The notes below the pieces were generated by a model, which was not told the origin of the DNA, ran no database searches, and saw nothing but the letters and a program-made list of their open reading frames with translations. Below are positions 47,842-59,608 of a stretch of DNA of 64,000 bases, one piece after another. The first letter of the stretch is position 1. Every line of letters begins with the position of its first letter. This DNA is from Lobosporangium transversale (taxonomy: Eukaryota > Mortierellomycota > Mortierellomycetes > Mortierellales > Mortierellaceae), in NCBI RefSeq assembly GCF_002105155.1, contig NW_019028979.1, positions 310,001 through 374,000 on the forward strand. Reading direction: 5' to 3'. Made by a program: the position numbers and the translations under genes.

Positions 47842-47872
<31 letters not shown>

Positions 47873-47880
47873 ACAATTGG

Positions 47881-47945
47881 AGCAACAACTGACAGCAACA
47901 ACTGACAGCAACAACTGACAGCAACAACTGACAGCAACAACTGAC
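47881..47945. repeat. Five exact 13-bp tandem repeats
   Basis: The unit AGCAACAACTGAC occurs five times head to tail without change, directly after a T tract and a short A/T stretch. It is followed by a looser AAAAGC repeat. Confidence 0.95.
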
Positions 47946-48136
47946 AAAAGCAAAAGCAAAATCAAAAGCGAAAAAATCATTTATTAAAGTACGGTAGATA
48001 ATACAGGTGTAGAGAACAAGGACGATGAGAAATGTATAATATGTATAAAGGTTGATTGATATGAAATACTTGAAAATGAATGTGTCAACATAGTATGGAA
48101 TAAAAAAATAAAGAAAGAAGTTAAAAAAACACCCAT

Positions 48137-49250
48137 TTAGAATATTCCTTTCTCTTGCATGATTTTGACGTATTCTTGATGCTTTGCCAGCTCCTGTGCC
48201 TCTCGCCTCTTCTCAAACGGACAGAGATGACACGCTTTTGATGGCTTGGGCTTCCCTGCAATACTTCGGATAGTCTTATATTCCTCTGGTCGGTTAATGA
48301 TAGTCAAGATGTAATGCGCCAAATCTTTACGGCTCAAAACCTTGATCTTGTTTTTGTTCTTGGGTAATTCCTCTGTACTCACATGATAGCGATTTGATAG
48401 CTCCCCGTCCTTCAACGTAACCGGCCGAACAATCGTCCAGTCCAAATATTCACTGTCGCGTTGGATAATGTCCTCTTGAAGCACTTTATCCTTGAGAATT
48501 CCTGTCATAAACATGCGAGAGAACAATCGCTTCGTGTTGATCAGATGGCTGCGGAGACCAAGGCATCCATAGGATGTCACCACAATTAGCCGCCTCACAC
48601 CTACAAAAAAAAAAATAAAAAATAAAAATCGAAGTCAGAGAAAGAATCGGAGAATGAAGGACCATTAAAAAAAGAGTCCATTTGAATAGAATACGACTAT
48701 GAGCACAGAACATGAGGATCGGAGTAAATAACAATTGAAAGAAATTATGCTCATAAACATACCATGCTTCTTTAAGGCATTGTTAAGGACAACTTGTGAA
48801 TGTGAACCGATAGTGGTGTCATTGGTCATCAGTCGTGCCTATATTTTAAAAATAAAAATAAAAAAACACATGGCGTCAATGTCAACGTCTATTCGATCAA
48901 ATTGTAGACTAGCGTTTCAAGTTCTATAGACATACCCCAATCACATTAACAACAACATCTTGACCTTCAACACAACGGTCTATATCCGCTTGTGATGTAG
49001 GTGAGCCTCGAACGATGATTAAGTTCTGATTCTTGCGCAGCGAACTGTCCTCCAGCAAAGCCCTATCATCGCGTACGAACGCTGTCACTCGGTAGTTGCG
49101 CTCAAGTCCTTGTTTTACAAGTTCAATTCCTGTCCTTCCATTTGCCCCCAATACTATTATAAATTCACCATCGATTGCAGTTATACATAGACAAAGAATG
49201 AAGAAAAAAAGGTTAGAAGCTGCATGCATTCCCATCATATTCATAATCAT
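48137..49250 (-). CDS. NAD(P)-binding SDR/epimerase-like protein
   Basis: Exons 49250-48936, 48838-48763 and 48600-48137 give about 284 residues. The Rossmann motif is clear: IIVLGANGRTGIELVKQGL, then VTAFVRDDRALL, VVVNVIGARL and VVTSYGCLG. This is the pattern of atypical short-chain reductases of the BLVRB / NmrA-like group. Later DWTIVRPVTLKDGEL matches the conserved loop of these proteins. The C-terminus is Lys/Glu-rich and adds a CHLC pair. Before the Rossmann motif lies a hydrophobic stretch (LFFFILCLCITAIDG) that could be a signal sequence or an unspliced leader. The true start is uncertain; 49250, 49244 or an upstream exon are all possible. Confidence 0.78.
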
Positions 49251-49893
49251 TTGAGAGCAAAAATGTAATATGTATCCAATAGGATGGGTATTCTCCATTT
49301 CTTTTTTACAATGGATAAACACAGAGACGAAGCTACAAGTCTTCGTGTGACAATGGATAAATACAGCTCTAAAAGGCTCCAATATTAAAACAGCAAGAGC
49401 CAATATATTAAATGCAGCATGTGTATGCGCGTAAAAGTGCCAATGTGCGATGTTGGGGAACAAAGTTCTATCAATAGTCCTCCACCTCATAGCCATGATA
49501 CAGCATAATACTCTCTCTATACATATTTCAAAAAAAAAAAAAAAAAAATGAAGAGCAGCATCAGCTGGTTGATAGAAGAGAGGGAGAGCCCAATGCTGAT
49601 TTAGGATGTGAAGATTAGATCCCTCTTTGCATTTTTTTTTTTTTTTTTTTTTTTTTTTTCATTGCATTAACACTCAAAAGGGTTTCGGCATAGACCATGG
49701 CAAAATAAAAAAAAAAAAAAAAAAAAAAAAAAACATGCGGGAATGACAACATGCTCGAGAGCCAAGTAACAAAAGTAATAATATATAATAAAAAAAGGGA
49801 AGAATAGGGATTGAAAAAAAAAAAAAAAACCACAAACAATCAATTGTTTCAAAGCGCAAAATACATAATGCGAAATGCGAAATGCAAAATTAC
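49251..49893. other. Spacer rich in T and A tracts
   Basis: Contains T and A runs at about 49632-49659, 49708-49733 and 49814-49830. These belong to the intron or 3' end of the neighbouring coiled-coil gene on the minus strand. Its last exon is probably here but cannot be fixed. Confidence 0.45.
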
Positions 49894-51067
49894 CTAACAA
49901 ATATTTGCCATTCCCATTGCCATTGTCGTACTCGTGCGACAACGTGAGCGCGCTCATTGAGTCCAATACGTCAAGATCGGGGTCCTCTTTTGAATCTGAA
50001 CTGATCGTCGTATCGGAAGGCGAGGAAAGTGTGGGTGAATACAATGTATCCATCAATGTGTCCCAGCCATGAGACTTTACACTTGTCGCGTTCTCATCGC
50101 TATCATAGCCTGTATAGTAATACTGATCGTGTGTGGGTGAGTGCTGATTAGCACCACTACCACTACCAAGGTCATTACAACTAGCTTCAGACCATGGCCG
50201 TAAATCATACATAGATTTTGTAGTGCTTTTGAGACTCAGAGACCGCATGCGGTCAGGCGCGTGCCCGTGCCCATGCCCGTGCCCATGCTTATGATGAGAA
50301 GAAGAGCGGGATTTGGTTGAGGAGGATGAAGATGAAAGGTTGTCTTGGTCATGTTGATATTGATGTTGATGCGAGAATGTCTGGTTACTGGCATAGAGTT
50401 GTGCATCCGTCAGATGATGGTGTGAACTGCTGGGCAGCTCGTCAGGGTTGTAGGTTTCAATTGGCAGTGAGAATTGTCGTCTATCTTTGGAGTCCCTCGA
50501 CCTATTGCGTCTGCTGTTCTTGTCCTTACTATTATTATTGTTGTGGTGGTGGTCGGGATTACTGCGATCGTACATTTCTTGATACATTTGCTTATACTCA
50601 TTTCTTTGATGTTTGCGCTCCATTCTAGCTTGCTGCTTCTCCAGTTTTTCTTGTCGTTCCTTCTCTTTGGCATCGATTTGCTGTTGCTGAAGTTTCTGCA
50701 CAATCTGTTCCCGTCTTTGCTGCTGAATAGCCCGTGCTTCCTTCTTTTGTTCAGCTGTCGCAGATGGTGATAGTGAAGAACGATGGAATTGCTGAAGATC
50801 GAAAAAGGAGATTGTAGAGGCATCGAATCGAGGGGCAGAAGATTTAACAGATTGTGGAGACGCTGTTTGTGAGGTAGCAGTTGTTGAATTAGGGATAGGT
50901 AATGAAGAGTAGGCATACTTTTTTGAAGGTGAGGGAAGTGGTGGTGGGAATGCTGTATGTGAGAATTCGGAGGAGATGTAGAACTCATCTCTTGTCCTTC
51001 TTGTCTCTGCAGCTACGCTCGAGGCTCGCTGTGTGCGACAGGATGCTGGGGATCGAGTATTGACCAT
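49894..51067 (-). CDS. Unknown coiled-coil, His/Ser-rich protein (3' end open)
   Basis: The first exon, 51067-49894, encodes 391 residues and ends at a GTAATT donor after KYLL. Reading on gives poly-Phe from A/T tracts, so an intron is likely. A final acceptor near 49620 (gcaaag or gcaaagag) would end the protein after a few or a few tens of residues. Residues 100-160 form a charged Gln/Glu/Lys/Arg coiled coil (EKERQEKLEKQQARMERKHQ). Later parts are rich in Ser, His and Asp, with an HGHGHGHGH run near 262-270 and the motif SMYDLRPWSEAS near 285-297. No family is recognised. The ATG is directly preceded by seven adenines. Confidence 0.65.
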
Positions 51068-52980
51068 TTTTTTTATTATTATTTAATGACAGTGTGGTAC
51101 AAATGCACAAAATGAAGTGTGTATGTGGAGGAGGGAGAGATAATGCAGATGAATGAAATGATGAGGATGTGTTCCTGAAAATTACTGTTACAACAGTTGG
51201 AACAAAAGAGGGAGACAGTTGGAGGAATTGATAGGTGGAAACGTGAGAACCAAAGATGGAAAAGGGAAGGAAGAAGAAAAAAGGAAGAAAAGAAGAGAAG
51301 AAAAGAAAGAGAGACCCAAGTGAAGAAGAAAGAGAGCGAAAAGGCCAGGAAGGAAAAAGGAAAAAGAGGAATAATAAGGAAAATGAGGCTAGAAAACCAT
51401 AAAAAGTAAAATAAGAAAAACTTTTTTGTTGGCTCTCAGCTTATTTATTCTTTTTACATTACAATAGTTCAGACTCTGTCTTTTTGGATCCGTGGAGTGA
51501 TCCTTTTCGTCTTTTTCCTTTTCCATGTCTACCTTTTCGTAAATCTCTATCGCTATTATTTCTTTACTTCCTTACTTCGGCATTCTCTTTATTCAGCAGC
51601 GTTAGTCTTTTCTTTTCTATTCACCTAATGTCAAGTACCATATGGCACCATGTGGCAGTGTGTGTGGCTGCTTATAGTAGGAACTATCCCGACCAAGAGG
51701 GCTTCGGCTAAAGTTTTTTTTTTTTTTTTTTTTTTTGCAAAGTTTGGAGGGAAAGGGCGAATAGTGTATGCATCAATGCAACAATAAATGACGATGATGT
51801 ACATGTTCTAGTTTGTATGTTTGCCGCGCTCCACATGGTAACCCTATAATATATTATTTATGGTTGAATACACTCTAATAAAGAAGTTTTTTTTTTTTTT
51901 TTTTTTTTTTTACATACGCCGCTTTAAAAAAAAAAAAAAAAAAAAAAAAGGCTCCAGTTTGAAAGGATATTCACATTACAACTCTCGTTCCAAACCTTTC
52001 CAAGAAAAACGTGGTCTTTGAAGTAATCAATAAATGACGTTCGCTCATCCAGAATTCTACCTGGTATCACGCCATAGTCATATAAATAAATACACATGTA
52101 TACACTTGTTACTGTTGCATACTATGCCTGTCCAAGCCCGCTCGAAACATGTGTTTCTTGTTCATTCGTTGTCAAGTCAAACGGTTGAAGATTGGAGATC
52201 GGATTAAAATAAAAAGGGTCTCAACTGGTTTGTGCCTTGATTTTTTTTTTTTTTTTTTTTGAATTTTGCTCAAATGTAATAGCAATATATACAATAAACA
52301 AACCATCGATATGATTTGCGTGCTATTTTTTATTACTATTGTTGTATGTTATTGAACCTCCCCTCCCCCCCCTTTTTTTTATATTTTCCTCTAGTGTAAT
52401 TTTTTTTTTTTGGTCAATAGCTGTATACAATGACGATATCTATCAACAATTGTATTTCGGCTGTTACAGAATGGGATAGATCAAAGTTTTCAGTAAATGT
52501 AGTTATTTCTTGGTATTGCCGAGTCTAGAGCCGATGGAGATGTTTCCTAAGCATAAAAGCCACGTTCTGTCGTCGCGTGGCTCAAAATGTACAAATATTA
52601 TACATACATTTAGTGGCAACATTTGTCACGATAAATGCATGTGTATATTGGAAGCACTCTAAATTGTACATTACTTTTAACGATCATTACTCGTCTATCC
52701 ACAAATACTGAGCTTAACTAAATCAAATAGAAATTTACTTGTATTTTTTATTTTTTTTATTTTTATGAGGCTAAATAACTATATACTTTAGTATGCTATG
52801 AGTGAAAACAGAATGGAGAAATGAAAAAAGACATAAATGAAACAAATAAAATAGGATCGATCATTGGTGGGGTACTCATTTGAGTTTTTCGTCCAGCATA
52901 TTGCTGCCGCCTGTGAGATTTTTGGTATTACTCCTGTTCGCCACCCCTTCTCTTACAGAGAATATGACTCTACCAGTACA
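51068..52980. other. Spacer between coiled-coil and kelch-type genes
   Basis: From about 51120 to 51410 the + strand is purine-rich, i.e. a pyrimidine-rich leader of the minus-strand gene. T/A tracts sit at about 51714-51736, 51887-51910, 51926-51949 and 52241-52260. A 6-bp hairpin (GCCACG...CGTGGC) is at about 52559-52581. No gene is supported. Confidence 0.5.
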
Positions 52981-54958
52981 TTAATTATTTCTTGTCCCGG
53001 AATGAGGTGGTGATGGTGATGGTGAGAATACTGCTGTTCCCACTGCAGCGTGCGATAGAGGTCTCGCGTCCTTCTCTTCGGGTTCATCATCATCCACATA
53101 TGGTTCCAACTCTATCTCTTGTCCTTGCTGCTCAAGTGCATTAGCGCTCATCAATGGTACTTGTTGTTGCTGCTGAACAGGTGCATATGGGTTATACGTC
53201 TTTTGCTGATAATGAGGGTTTTGATCATAAACGGTCGATTCACTTGCTCGAGGCAATGCAGAGAGATCTAGTTGGGTTTCATGGGTCCTAGCGCCTCCTC
53301 CAGTTCCTGGAGCCAATGTCATTCCTGAAAGTCGGCTTGCAGCAGTCTCTGCCGAAGGATGTGCGGCTTCGAGTTTGTGAGCAGCGGTAGAAGCCAAAAA
53401 TGGCTTGTTACTACGCTTTCTATTGATGCTGAATCCGCGCGCAGCGCCAGGTCCTGCCTTACTGATACGACTACCTCGTGTGTGTCTTCTCCATAATCGA
53501 GCAGCAACTGAGGCTAGTACAACGATGACAAGGAAGGCTCCGACAGACCCACTGATAATAGCGACAGCATGTCTTTGGAAATATGTTTGGACGATGGTCC
53601 CGAATTGCACGGCCCAAGAGGACGTCTCAAAGTCAAAGATCATGATATAGGCGTTTTGAGCCGCCTTGGTCTTGGACGTTTCAAATTCAAACCCAGAGAA
53701 AGACAATAACTTGTTTTGGTAGTTAATCAACGTGTGCATGGCACGGCCATTCAAAGAGTCAACTCCTTTTGTCCACTGCCAAGTACCCAAGTCGAGGATC
53801 CAAAGATCCTTGGCATAGGATTCTGTCGAGACTGTCTGGGTTGTGTTTCCTCCATGCATGTAGATCTTGTTACCGACTATTTAATAATAAAGACAAATGG
53901 GCGGTTGGACATTTGATCAATTCTCAAATATTTATATCTGTATTGTTTGTTAAGAAAAACAGAAACAATAGCACCGTTATCATCGTCAATGTTTTCACGT
54001 GCTTACCAGCAACAAGCGCGGCGAGGCGTCTAGGTAACGGAAAGTTTCCTCCAGCAGCAGTCTAATTTAGCAGCGCAGCAATGATAAATGTTATTTCATT
54101 AGTGTAAATCATGACCAAACACACAAATAAAGACATTATCTTCATTCTTTTTTTTTTTTTTTTTATAAAAAAAATTCCTTATTTTTACCAAGTTACGGAC
54201 ACTCCACTGGTTCGTTGCAATAGTGTAGACCCAGCACCGATCCATCTTATACCAACCAGACGCGGTATCGACATCATCTCCAGTCAATTTTGTTCCTGCA
54301 GGTTTTCCACCTCCAATGACCAGAATCGTTCCTTCGTGATAGATAGCAGAGCCTGCATCAATAAAAGGCGCCAAGACAACTGCTTGTGGAGGTGGTGCCG
54401 GGATAGTTGTGTTTGTATCGTTATTAGGTGGTGTTATAGGGGGTGGCGTCGTGATAATTGTTGTATTCTTTGCAGATTGTGCGATGTTGCCTGGAAGATG
54501 GTCTGTGGAGAATGACCATAACTGCATGCCCAGTTGTGGATTAAAGACATCATAGACGAATGTATAAACCATATGGTTCTTTGAGTCGACTACCTGGACA
54601 GGAACGGGTTGGTCATCCTTGACTTGACGTGGTCCGAGGATATCATTCGTGGTTGCAGATTGGGTCCAAGCATTGTTCTCCAACTGAAATTGGATAGAGG
54701 CAGAGCTGCGAGTAAAGGTATGTGGGCTGTTTGCATCCTTTGCCAGAAGATCAGGACACAAGGTCTGGCCATAAAACAGAAGAGATTTACCATCCGTTGA
54801 CCCAACAGCCCATGAGGTTGTACCCATTACAGGTGATGATGAGCCTCCCTTGATGTTATTCCATGGTGCATTTGCTGCCACCCACCCGTTTGCAGAGTCG
54901 AGATGAAGGCTGTAGAAGTCAGAATAACAATCTCCGCCTGTTCCTGAGCCTAACAAAG

Positions 54959-55010
<52 letters not shown>

Positions 55011-55220
55011 GATAACGCATGAAGGTTTAGTGAATGACACACTTTTACTTTTGAAGCTTTCTTGCTTTCGGGTCAAGCCATTTTTTACGTTACCTCCATA
55101 GAGAAAGACATCATCTCCGACAAGGGTAATGGCTCTGGTTGAGCGAGGCGGCACTGACTGAGGCTGAGCACAGGCTACGGCGATGATCAAGGATAGCACA
55201 GATGCGTACCAGACGACCAT
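52981..55220 (-). CDS. Kelch-type single-pass membrane protein
   Basis: Exons 55220-55094, 54949-54189, 54061-54007 and 53876-52981 give 612 residues. Residues 1-18 are a signal peptide (MVVWYASVLSLIIAVACA). The ectodomain has kelch-type blades: ITLVGDDVFLYGGGSGTGG, GTILVIGGGKP, and GNKIYMHGGNT followed by KDLWILDLGTWQWTKG. A Thr/Pro-rich loop interrupts it near 205-230. One membrane span (IISGSVGAFLVIVVLASVAA, about 417-436) is followed by RLWRR. The cytoplasmic tail of about 170 residues is Gln/Pro-rich and ends acidic. The architecture suggests a cell-surface or vacuolar receptor-like protein; the ligand is unknown. The first intron holds an ATT microsatellite. Exon phases agree across all four exons. 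Confidence 0.85.
54961..55006. repeat. (ATA)n microsatellite in intron 1 of the kelch-type gene
   Basis: About 15 uninterrupted trinucleotide units, TTA/ATT on the coding strand, 10 bases from the 3' splice site. Confidence 0.95.
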
Positions 55221-56414
55221 GGCTTATGGATTATCTTTGATGGTATAATTGCAAGAGTTGTTTATGAGCAGCAAAAGAAGGATCTGCAATTTTTTTTATG
55301 GTTCCAATGCTTCTTTGCGTCGTGCTGCACAGATCTTGTGATTGAAAATTTCTTTCCGTTGTCGTATTTGGACCAAGCAAACAACGAAACAAGTGGAATG
55401 AGAAAAAAGAATCTGATTGTTGAAGCGAATTAGAAAAAAAAAAAAAAAAAAAAAAGTGGAAAAAAAAAAAAAAAAAGAAAAAGAAAAAAGAGGAGCGAAT
55501 GGATGGTGGGAGAAAGAGAGAGAAAATATGTGTAGATAGGGATTGATCTTTTTTAGTGTGGAATCGGATTACTACTTTTTTCAACTTGGGAGTGATCTCC
55601 TCCCCACTGTTTTGCATGCATTAATGACACTGCACTGAAGGCCCATGCCACTTTGCGTTTTTAGTTTGCCCTTCTCTCAAAATACAGCCTAGTGTAATTG
55701 TTATTCTCATTCATCATCAATTCTTCTTTGGGGCGGTGCAACAACAAGAAGGACATGGTAGCCCTGTCTTCTTTGTCTCTTCGTGTTTTGCCACTAAACC
55801 ACAATAGGATCATGTTTACTATTGTATATACCATCCTGTATCCCATGTCTGATGGGCAAAAAAAAAAAAAAAAAAAAAAGAATAATCTTTTTGTCATGGG
55901 CAAAAAATACCTCTTTTCCTTCTCTTCTTCTCAATCTCAGCCCTCTCTCTAAGAACTTGTCATCTGTAAACAGTATGGCAGTCTGTGAATAAGGAGGATG
56001 GAGTTTGCTAGTCTGGCAAATAATGATTAGACATATTCATCCAAACGCTCTTTTTTTTTTTTTTATAGCTAAAACCACTCTTTCCTTTTCTGGTACCTCA
56101 TCGCCACCTTTTGCCATTTGTTGAAACAAAGACACAAGTGCACAGCAGCTATTTTTATTCAATAGAGGACAGTAGTAGTCATGAAAGCACGAGATCTCCA
56201 GATAGGAAAATTTAAAAAAAGTTCACGGAGATATTTGTGTATTACATGTGTCAGGAGAAACTAGACAAGTTTAAATTCGTGAAATGCTGGATGGAAAAAA
56301 ATAAGGAGTGAACATCTATTTTCCTGAATGTCTTCTACTTCCTTCACAGCATGAACACGAATGGATGTAGTAAGCAACGCAGCCTAGCTCTATCTGTTTA
56401 CAAAAATAAGCTCT
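55221..56414. other. Spacer between kelch-type and CX9C genes
   Basis: The segment 55370-55530 is purine-rich with A tracts, i.e. the pyrimidine-rich leader of the kelch-type gene on the minus strand. Another A tract is at about 55860-55879, and a T16 at about 56051-56065. Nothing coding is supported. Confidence 0.5.
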
Positions 56415-57153
56415 TCAAGTCTTCTTGTCTTCTTTCATGATTTTTTGTACTTCATCATCTGCATAATCCATAATGGCACGATCTTGCTCTGGTGTGTTTC
56501 CTTCTCTGGCATATCCTTTCTCCTGTAGGATATCCTATGAACCAACAGATACGAATAACGCGCAAGAAAGAGAAAAATAAAATGTTTAGTTAAATCACTT
56601 TCTTTCTTTCTTTCTTTCTTTCTTCCTTTCTTCCTTTATACTCGCTCTTATTCTCTTTTACCTTGTTGAGTCGACAGCAAAGTTGAAGCGTTTCTTTTGC
56701 TTTCATACACATGGATGCTCGATCCCACCATGTGCCAGATCGACCCATCAAACAATCTGTGAGTTCCATATTTATATCCGCACAGTTATCAAGTGCCGCT
56801 GCATGTATCGCCTTCCTTTGATGAATCGTATGTTCAAGCAGTGAGGGTTCAGTTGATATCTTTGATCCAAGCATTTTTTGTTTTGATGATGTAGATGAAG
56901 AGGAAGATGAAGAAGAAGCTGCTGCTGTTGTTGTTGATGATGGTGTATAAGATTCTTGTTGATTTGCAGGTGCATCATTGGTATCCGTGCTTCTTGTTGA
57001 GGCTGAAGCAGTTTTATGGCTGTTCGGGTCAAAAGTCGGCTGATTCTTTTTCAGGAACGAATCCAGATCTTGTGACTGACTGAGGTCTGACATGTATTCT
57101 GACATGAACCCAGTTGGTTTCTCTGACGATGTTGATCCCTTTGTTGATGTCAT
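56415..57153 (-). CDS. Twin CX9C (CHCH-type) protein
   Basis: Exons 57153-56662 and 56534-56415 give 203 residues. The last third has two helices with CX9C spacing: C-ADINMELTD-C near 126-136 and C-MKAKETLQL-C near 149-159. Such proteins are usually imported into the mitochondrial intermembrane space by the Mia40 relay and often help assemble respiratory complexes. The first 110 residues are Ser/Thr/Gln-rich and look disordered. Exon 2 encodes a conserved-looking acidic tail (GYAREGNTPEQDRAIMDYAD). The specific orthologue is not recognised. The ATG is preceded, after GA, by an A35 tract in the leader. The small region between exons carries a CTTT repeat. Confidence 0.78.

Positions 57154-57190
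<37 letters not shown>
57154..57190 (-). promoter_or_regulatory. Poly(A) leader of the CX9C gene
   Basis: On the coding strand 35 adenines, then GA, then ATG. Immediately upstream are nine thymines, so the tract could fold back on itself. See the finding on poly(A) leaders. Confidence 0.5.
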
Positions 57191-57197
<7 letters not shown>

Positions 57198-57566
57198 AAG
57201 TTTTTCTTCAACTCTTCTTTTCTGATTCAATGAACTTTCCTGCCAGTCCTGGGAATTGCGTTGGGAGTGAAACAGGAAAAAACAAAAAGTTGCTCCCCCA
57301 CGTTCGTTCTCTCAGTCTCACGCTCTTCCCTGTGGCTTTTCTACTTTCTTGCTCGCAGAATACGCGCATTGACGCGTCTTGAACTTTATACTTTTTTTTT
57401 TTTTTTTTTTTTTTTTAATACGGATGGCCCTTTATAGATTCAACTCCGAGATGCTTCAACGGTTATTTTTTTTATTACACGTATTAAAAAAGAAAAGCTA
57501 TTATATTTTTTCCTGCTTGCTATAAAATAAAGATATTGACACTTTTTCTGTTTTTTCCTCCCCCTA
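57191..57566. other. Promoter region of the CX9C gene and 3' flank of the stomatin gene
   Basis: A T26 tract lies at about 57392-57417. No coding region is supported. Confidence 0.5.
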
Positions 57567-58991
57567 TTATTCCTTGGCCAACTGCTCCCATTGGTTAGCT
57601 TGGAGAGGTGTCATTTCCTGAGGACCCTGTTGAGTGGGCATGAAGATCACTCTGGTATTCGATCCCTTTGCCATATTAGTCATGGTTTCCAAATATCGGA
57701 TTTGCATTGCTGCAGGTGTATTTAGGATATCAGCGGCAGCTCGCATCAACTTTGCAGAATCCACTTCGGCTTGTGCTCCAATCACCTTGGATTCTGCCAT
57801 TCGTTTCGCCTGTGCAGCCGACGAAAGAGCTTCCTGCAATTCCCTTGAGAATGTAATATCTTTAATCAACACCGACTCCACCTTCACACCCCAGACTCGT
57901 GCAGGTGTATCGATCACCTCTTGGATCTCTTCACCGATTGCCTCACGGTTCTCGATCAACTCTTGAAGTACACGCATACCCAAGATATGTCGTAGCGTCG
58001 TCTGCGTTCTATTAGATGAAATATATTGTATAACGGTTAGTTTTACTAGTCGCTAAATTTTATATTACTTGTACCTCGCGTTTTATTGTCGTCGTTCTTA
58101 AATATATCTTACCTTTCAATCAGTGCAGATTCAACGTTGGTGACTCCAAAGACCGATTGCGAAGGATTGATGACATGCCAGTACAGGACTGAATCAATGT
58201 GAACATTGACATTATCCTTTGTCATGATCACCTGTCGCGGGATGTCTGCAATCTGGATCTTGATATCAACCTTGATGAGCTTTTCAGTAACTGGGTTAAT
58301 CTTTGTCAAGCCAGGATCTTTTAAAGTAGCAATAAGGAGCGGAAAATAATAATAATAATAATAAATATAGAGTTAAAATTAATTTTTCAATGAATCAAAG
58401 GCCAGGCGATAGCCAAGTAGTATAAAATATAAATGTTCAAGAAGTGAAAAGACATACCAACGATCTTGTAAAACTTTCCAAAGCGTGTAACCAATCCAAC
58501 ATATCCTTGAGAAACCGTCTATTGTTCATGATAAAAGATAAATATTTGTTTTATTTTTCCTCCCATGCTATTATGTTATTTATTTCATCGGATTAAATTG
58601 GGTTACCTTATAAGGGTTAGGACAGCAGACAATACATGGAACAGATCCCAACATTCCCATGATTTCACCCGCTGTGTTCATAAGACTTCCATAGATACCA
58701 TGGTTCTCATCATCAGGTGAGAATTCTAAATTTCATAAAACAAAAAAAAAAAAAAAAAAAAAAAAGAAAGAAAAAAGAGTATTAGGCAAGAATTGAATGA
58801 CCTTCGATTTTTTTTTTTTTTTCTTTTTTATAAATAAATAAATAAAAAAAAAAATAAAAAAAAAAAAAAGGCAAAGAACGTAAGAGAGAGCATTGCCTAG
58901 AGTTATTACCTGTTGCAAAGGACTGTTGCATGGAATGCTGACCAGGCTGTTGTGTGATAAGGTCTGCATTTGAAGTTGAAGTACCAGACAT
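57567..58991 (-). CDS. Stomatin-family (SPFH/band 7) protein
   Basis: Exons 58991-58910, 58725-58607, 58518-58458, 58317-58113 and 58008-57567 give 302 residues. The SPFH core is clear: QGYVGLVTRFGKFYKIVDPG near 69-88, VDIKIQIADIPRQVIMTKDN, SVLYWHVINPSQSVFGV, RTQTTLRHILGMRVLQELIE, and the C-terminal helix LSSAAQAKRMAESKVIGAQA. Ahead of the SPFH domain, a Cys-rich segment (MGMLGSVPCIVCCPNPYK) replaces the usual hydrophobic hairpin and may be palmitoylated. SPFH proteins form membrane-associated oligomers that organise membrane domains. The start codon follows an A25 leader. Small exons and short introns agree in phase throughout. Confidence 0.9.
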
Positions 58992-59017
58992 CTTTTTTTT
59001 TTTTTTTTTTTTTTTTT
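58992..59017 (-). promoter_or_regulatory. Poly(A) leader of the stomatin gene
   Basis: On the coding strand 25 adenines and a G precede the ATG. This is the third gene in the window with such a leader. Confidence 0.5.
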
Positions 59018-59608
59018 AATTATTATTTCTTTTTTGTGGAGAACTGAAAGTCAAGAGTGTATGGAGGAGAAAGAATAAGTAAGGTGGAATGAAAAAGTGA
59101 TGAGATTAGAACACGTTGGAGAATGACAATGAGCAATACGGGTAAAGAGTAAGAGAAGTGGAAATATGGGTGGAGTATGAGGAGCTAGGGGTAAAATGGA
59201 AAGAGTAAAAGAGGAGAAAGTTATCTTTTTATCTTCTTGGTCGTCGTTTGCATTTGGGGCCAAAGTCGAAAAACTGGTTGCTTTTTTTTGAAATCTGGAA
59301 CTTTAACGCCCTCAAGGTTATTATTTCCTCCATAGTGTGTACTGTACATACATGTGCATCAAGCACATCGCTTCGCCTCACTTTTAAAAAAAGAAAATCG
59401 ACTATTCCATGGAAACCGGGGTGAGCACCGCCCCCATTTTCTTTTCAGAATCTTCCTACCCCTTGTCGACTTTTTTAGAGCAATGACAAAGTGAAGTGCT
59501 AATGCAATATCAAAAAAAAAACGATGTTGTGAGCCATGTAAGTCTCCATCGTGTATCTAGAATTCAGCCATGGCTCCTCTTTTTTAACTTTTGGGCTGTT
59601 GTCACATA
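59018..59608. other. Upstream region of the stomatin gene
   Basis: Purine-rich on + from about 59035 to 59225, hence a pyrimidine-rich leader on the coding strand. No other gene is seen before the transposon at 59609. Confidence 0.5.

Larger units (their letters stand above)
46448..48136. other. Spacer with microsatellite, MITE and tandem repeat
   Basis: Beyond the features listed separately, I see no gene. The left part is purine-rich on + (pyrimidine-rich leader of the aminotransferase). A T25 tract lies at about 47843-47868. The minus frame 47363-47680 falls mostly inside the MITE and is not credible as a gene. Confidence 0.5.

Noticed and set aside
47881-47945. Tandem repeat as a CRISPR array
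   Set aside because: Head-to-tail 13-bp units without spacers in a eukaryotic context.
49667-49893. Read-through of the coiled-coil gene into poly-Phe
   Set aside because: A donor occurs at 49893 and the downstream frame is translated homopolymer tract, so it is most likely intron.
52559-52581. GCCACG...CGTGGC hairpin as a possible structured RNA
   Set aside because: Six-bp stem only, with no recognisable snoRNA, snRNA or tRNA boxes around it.
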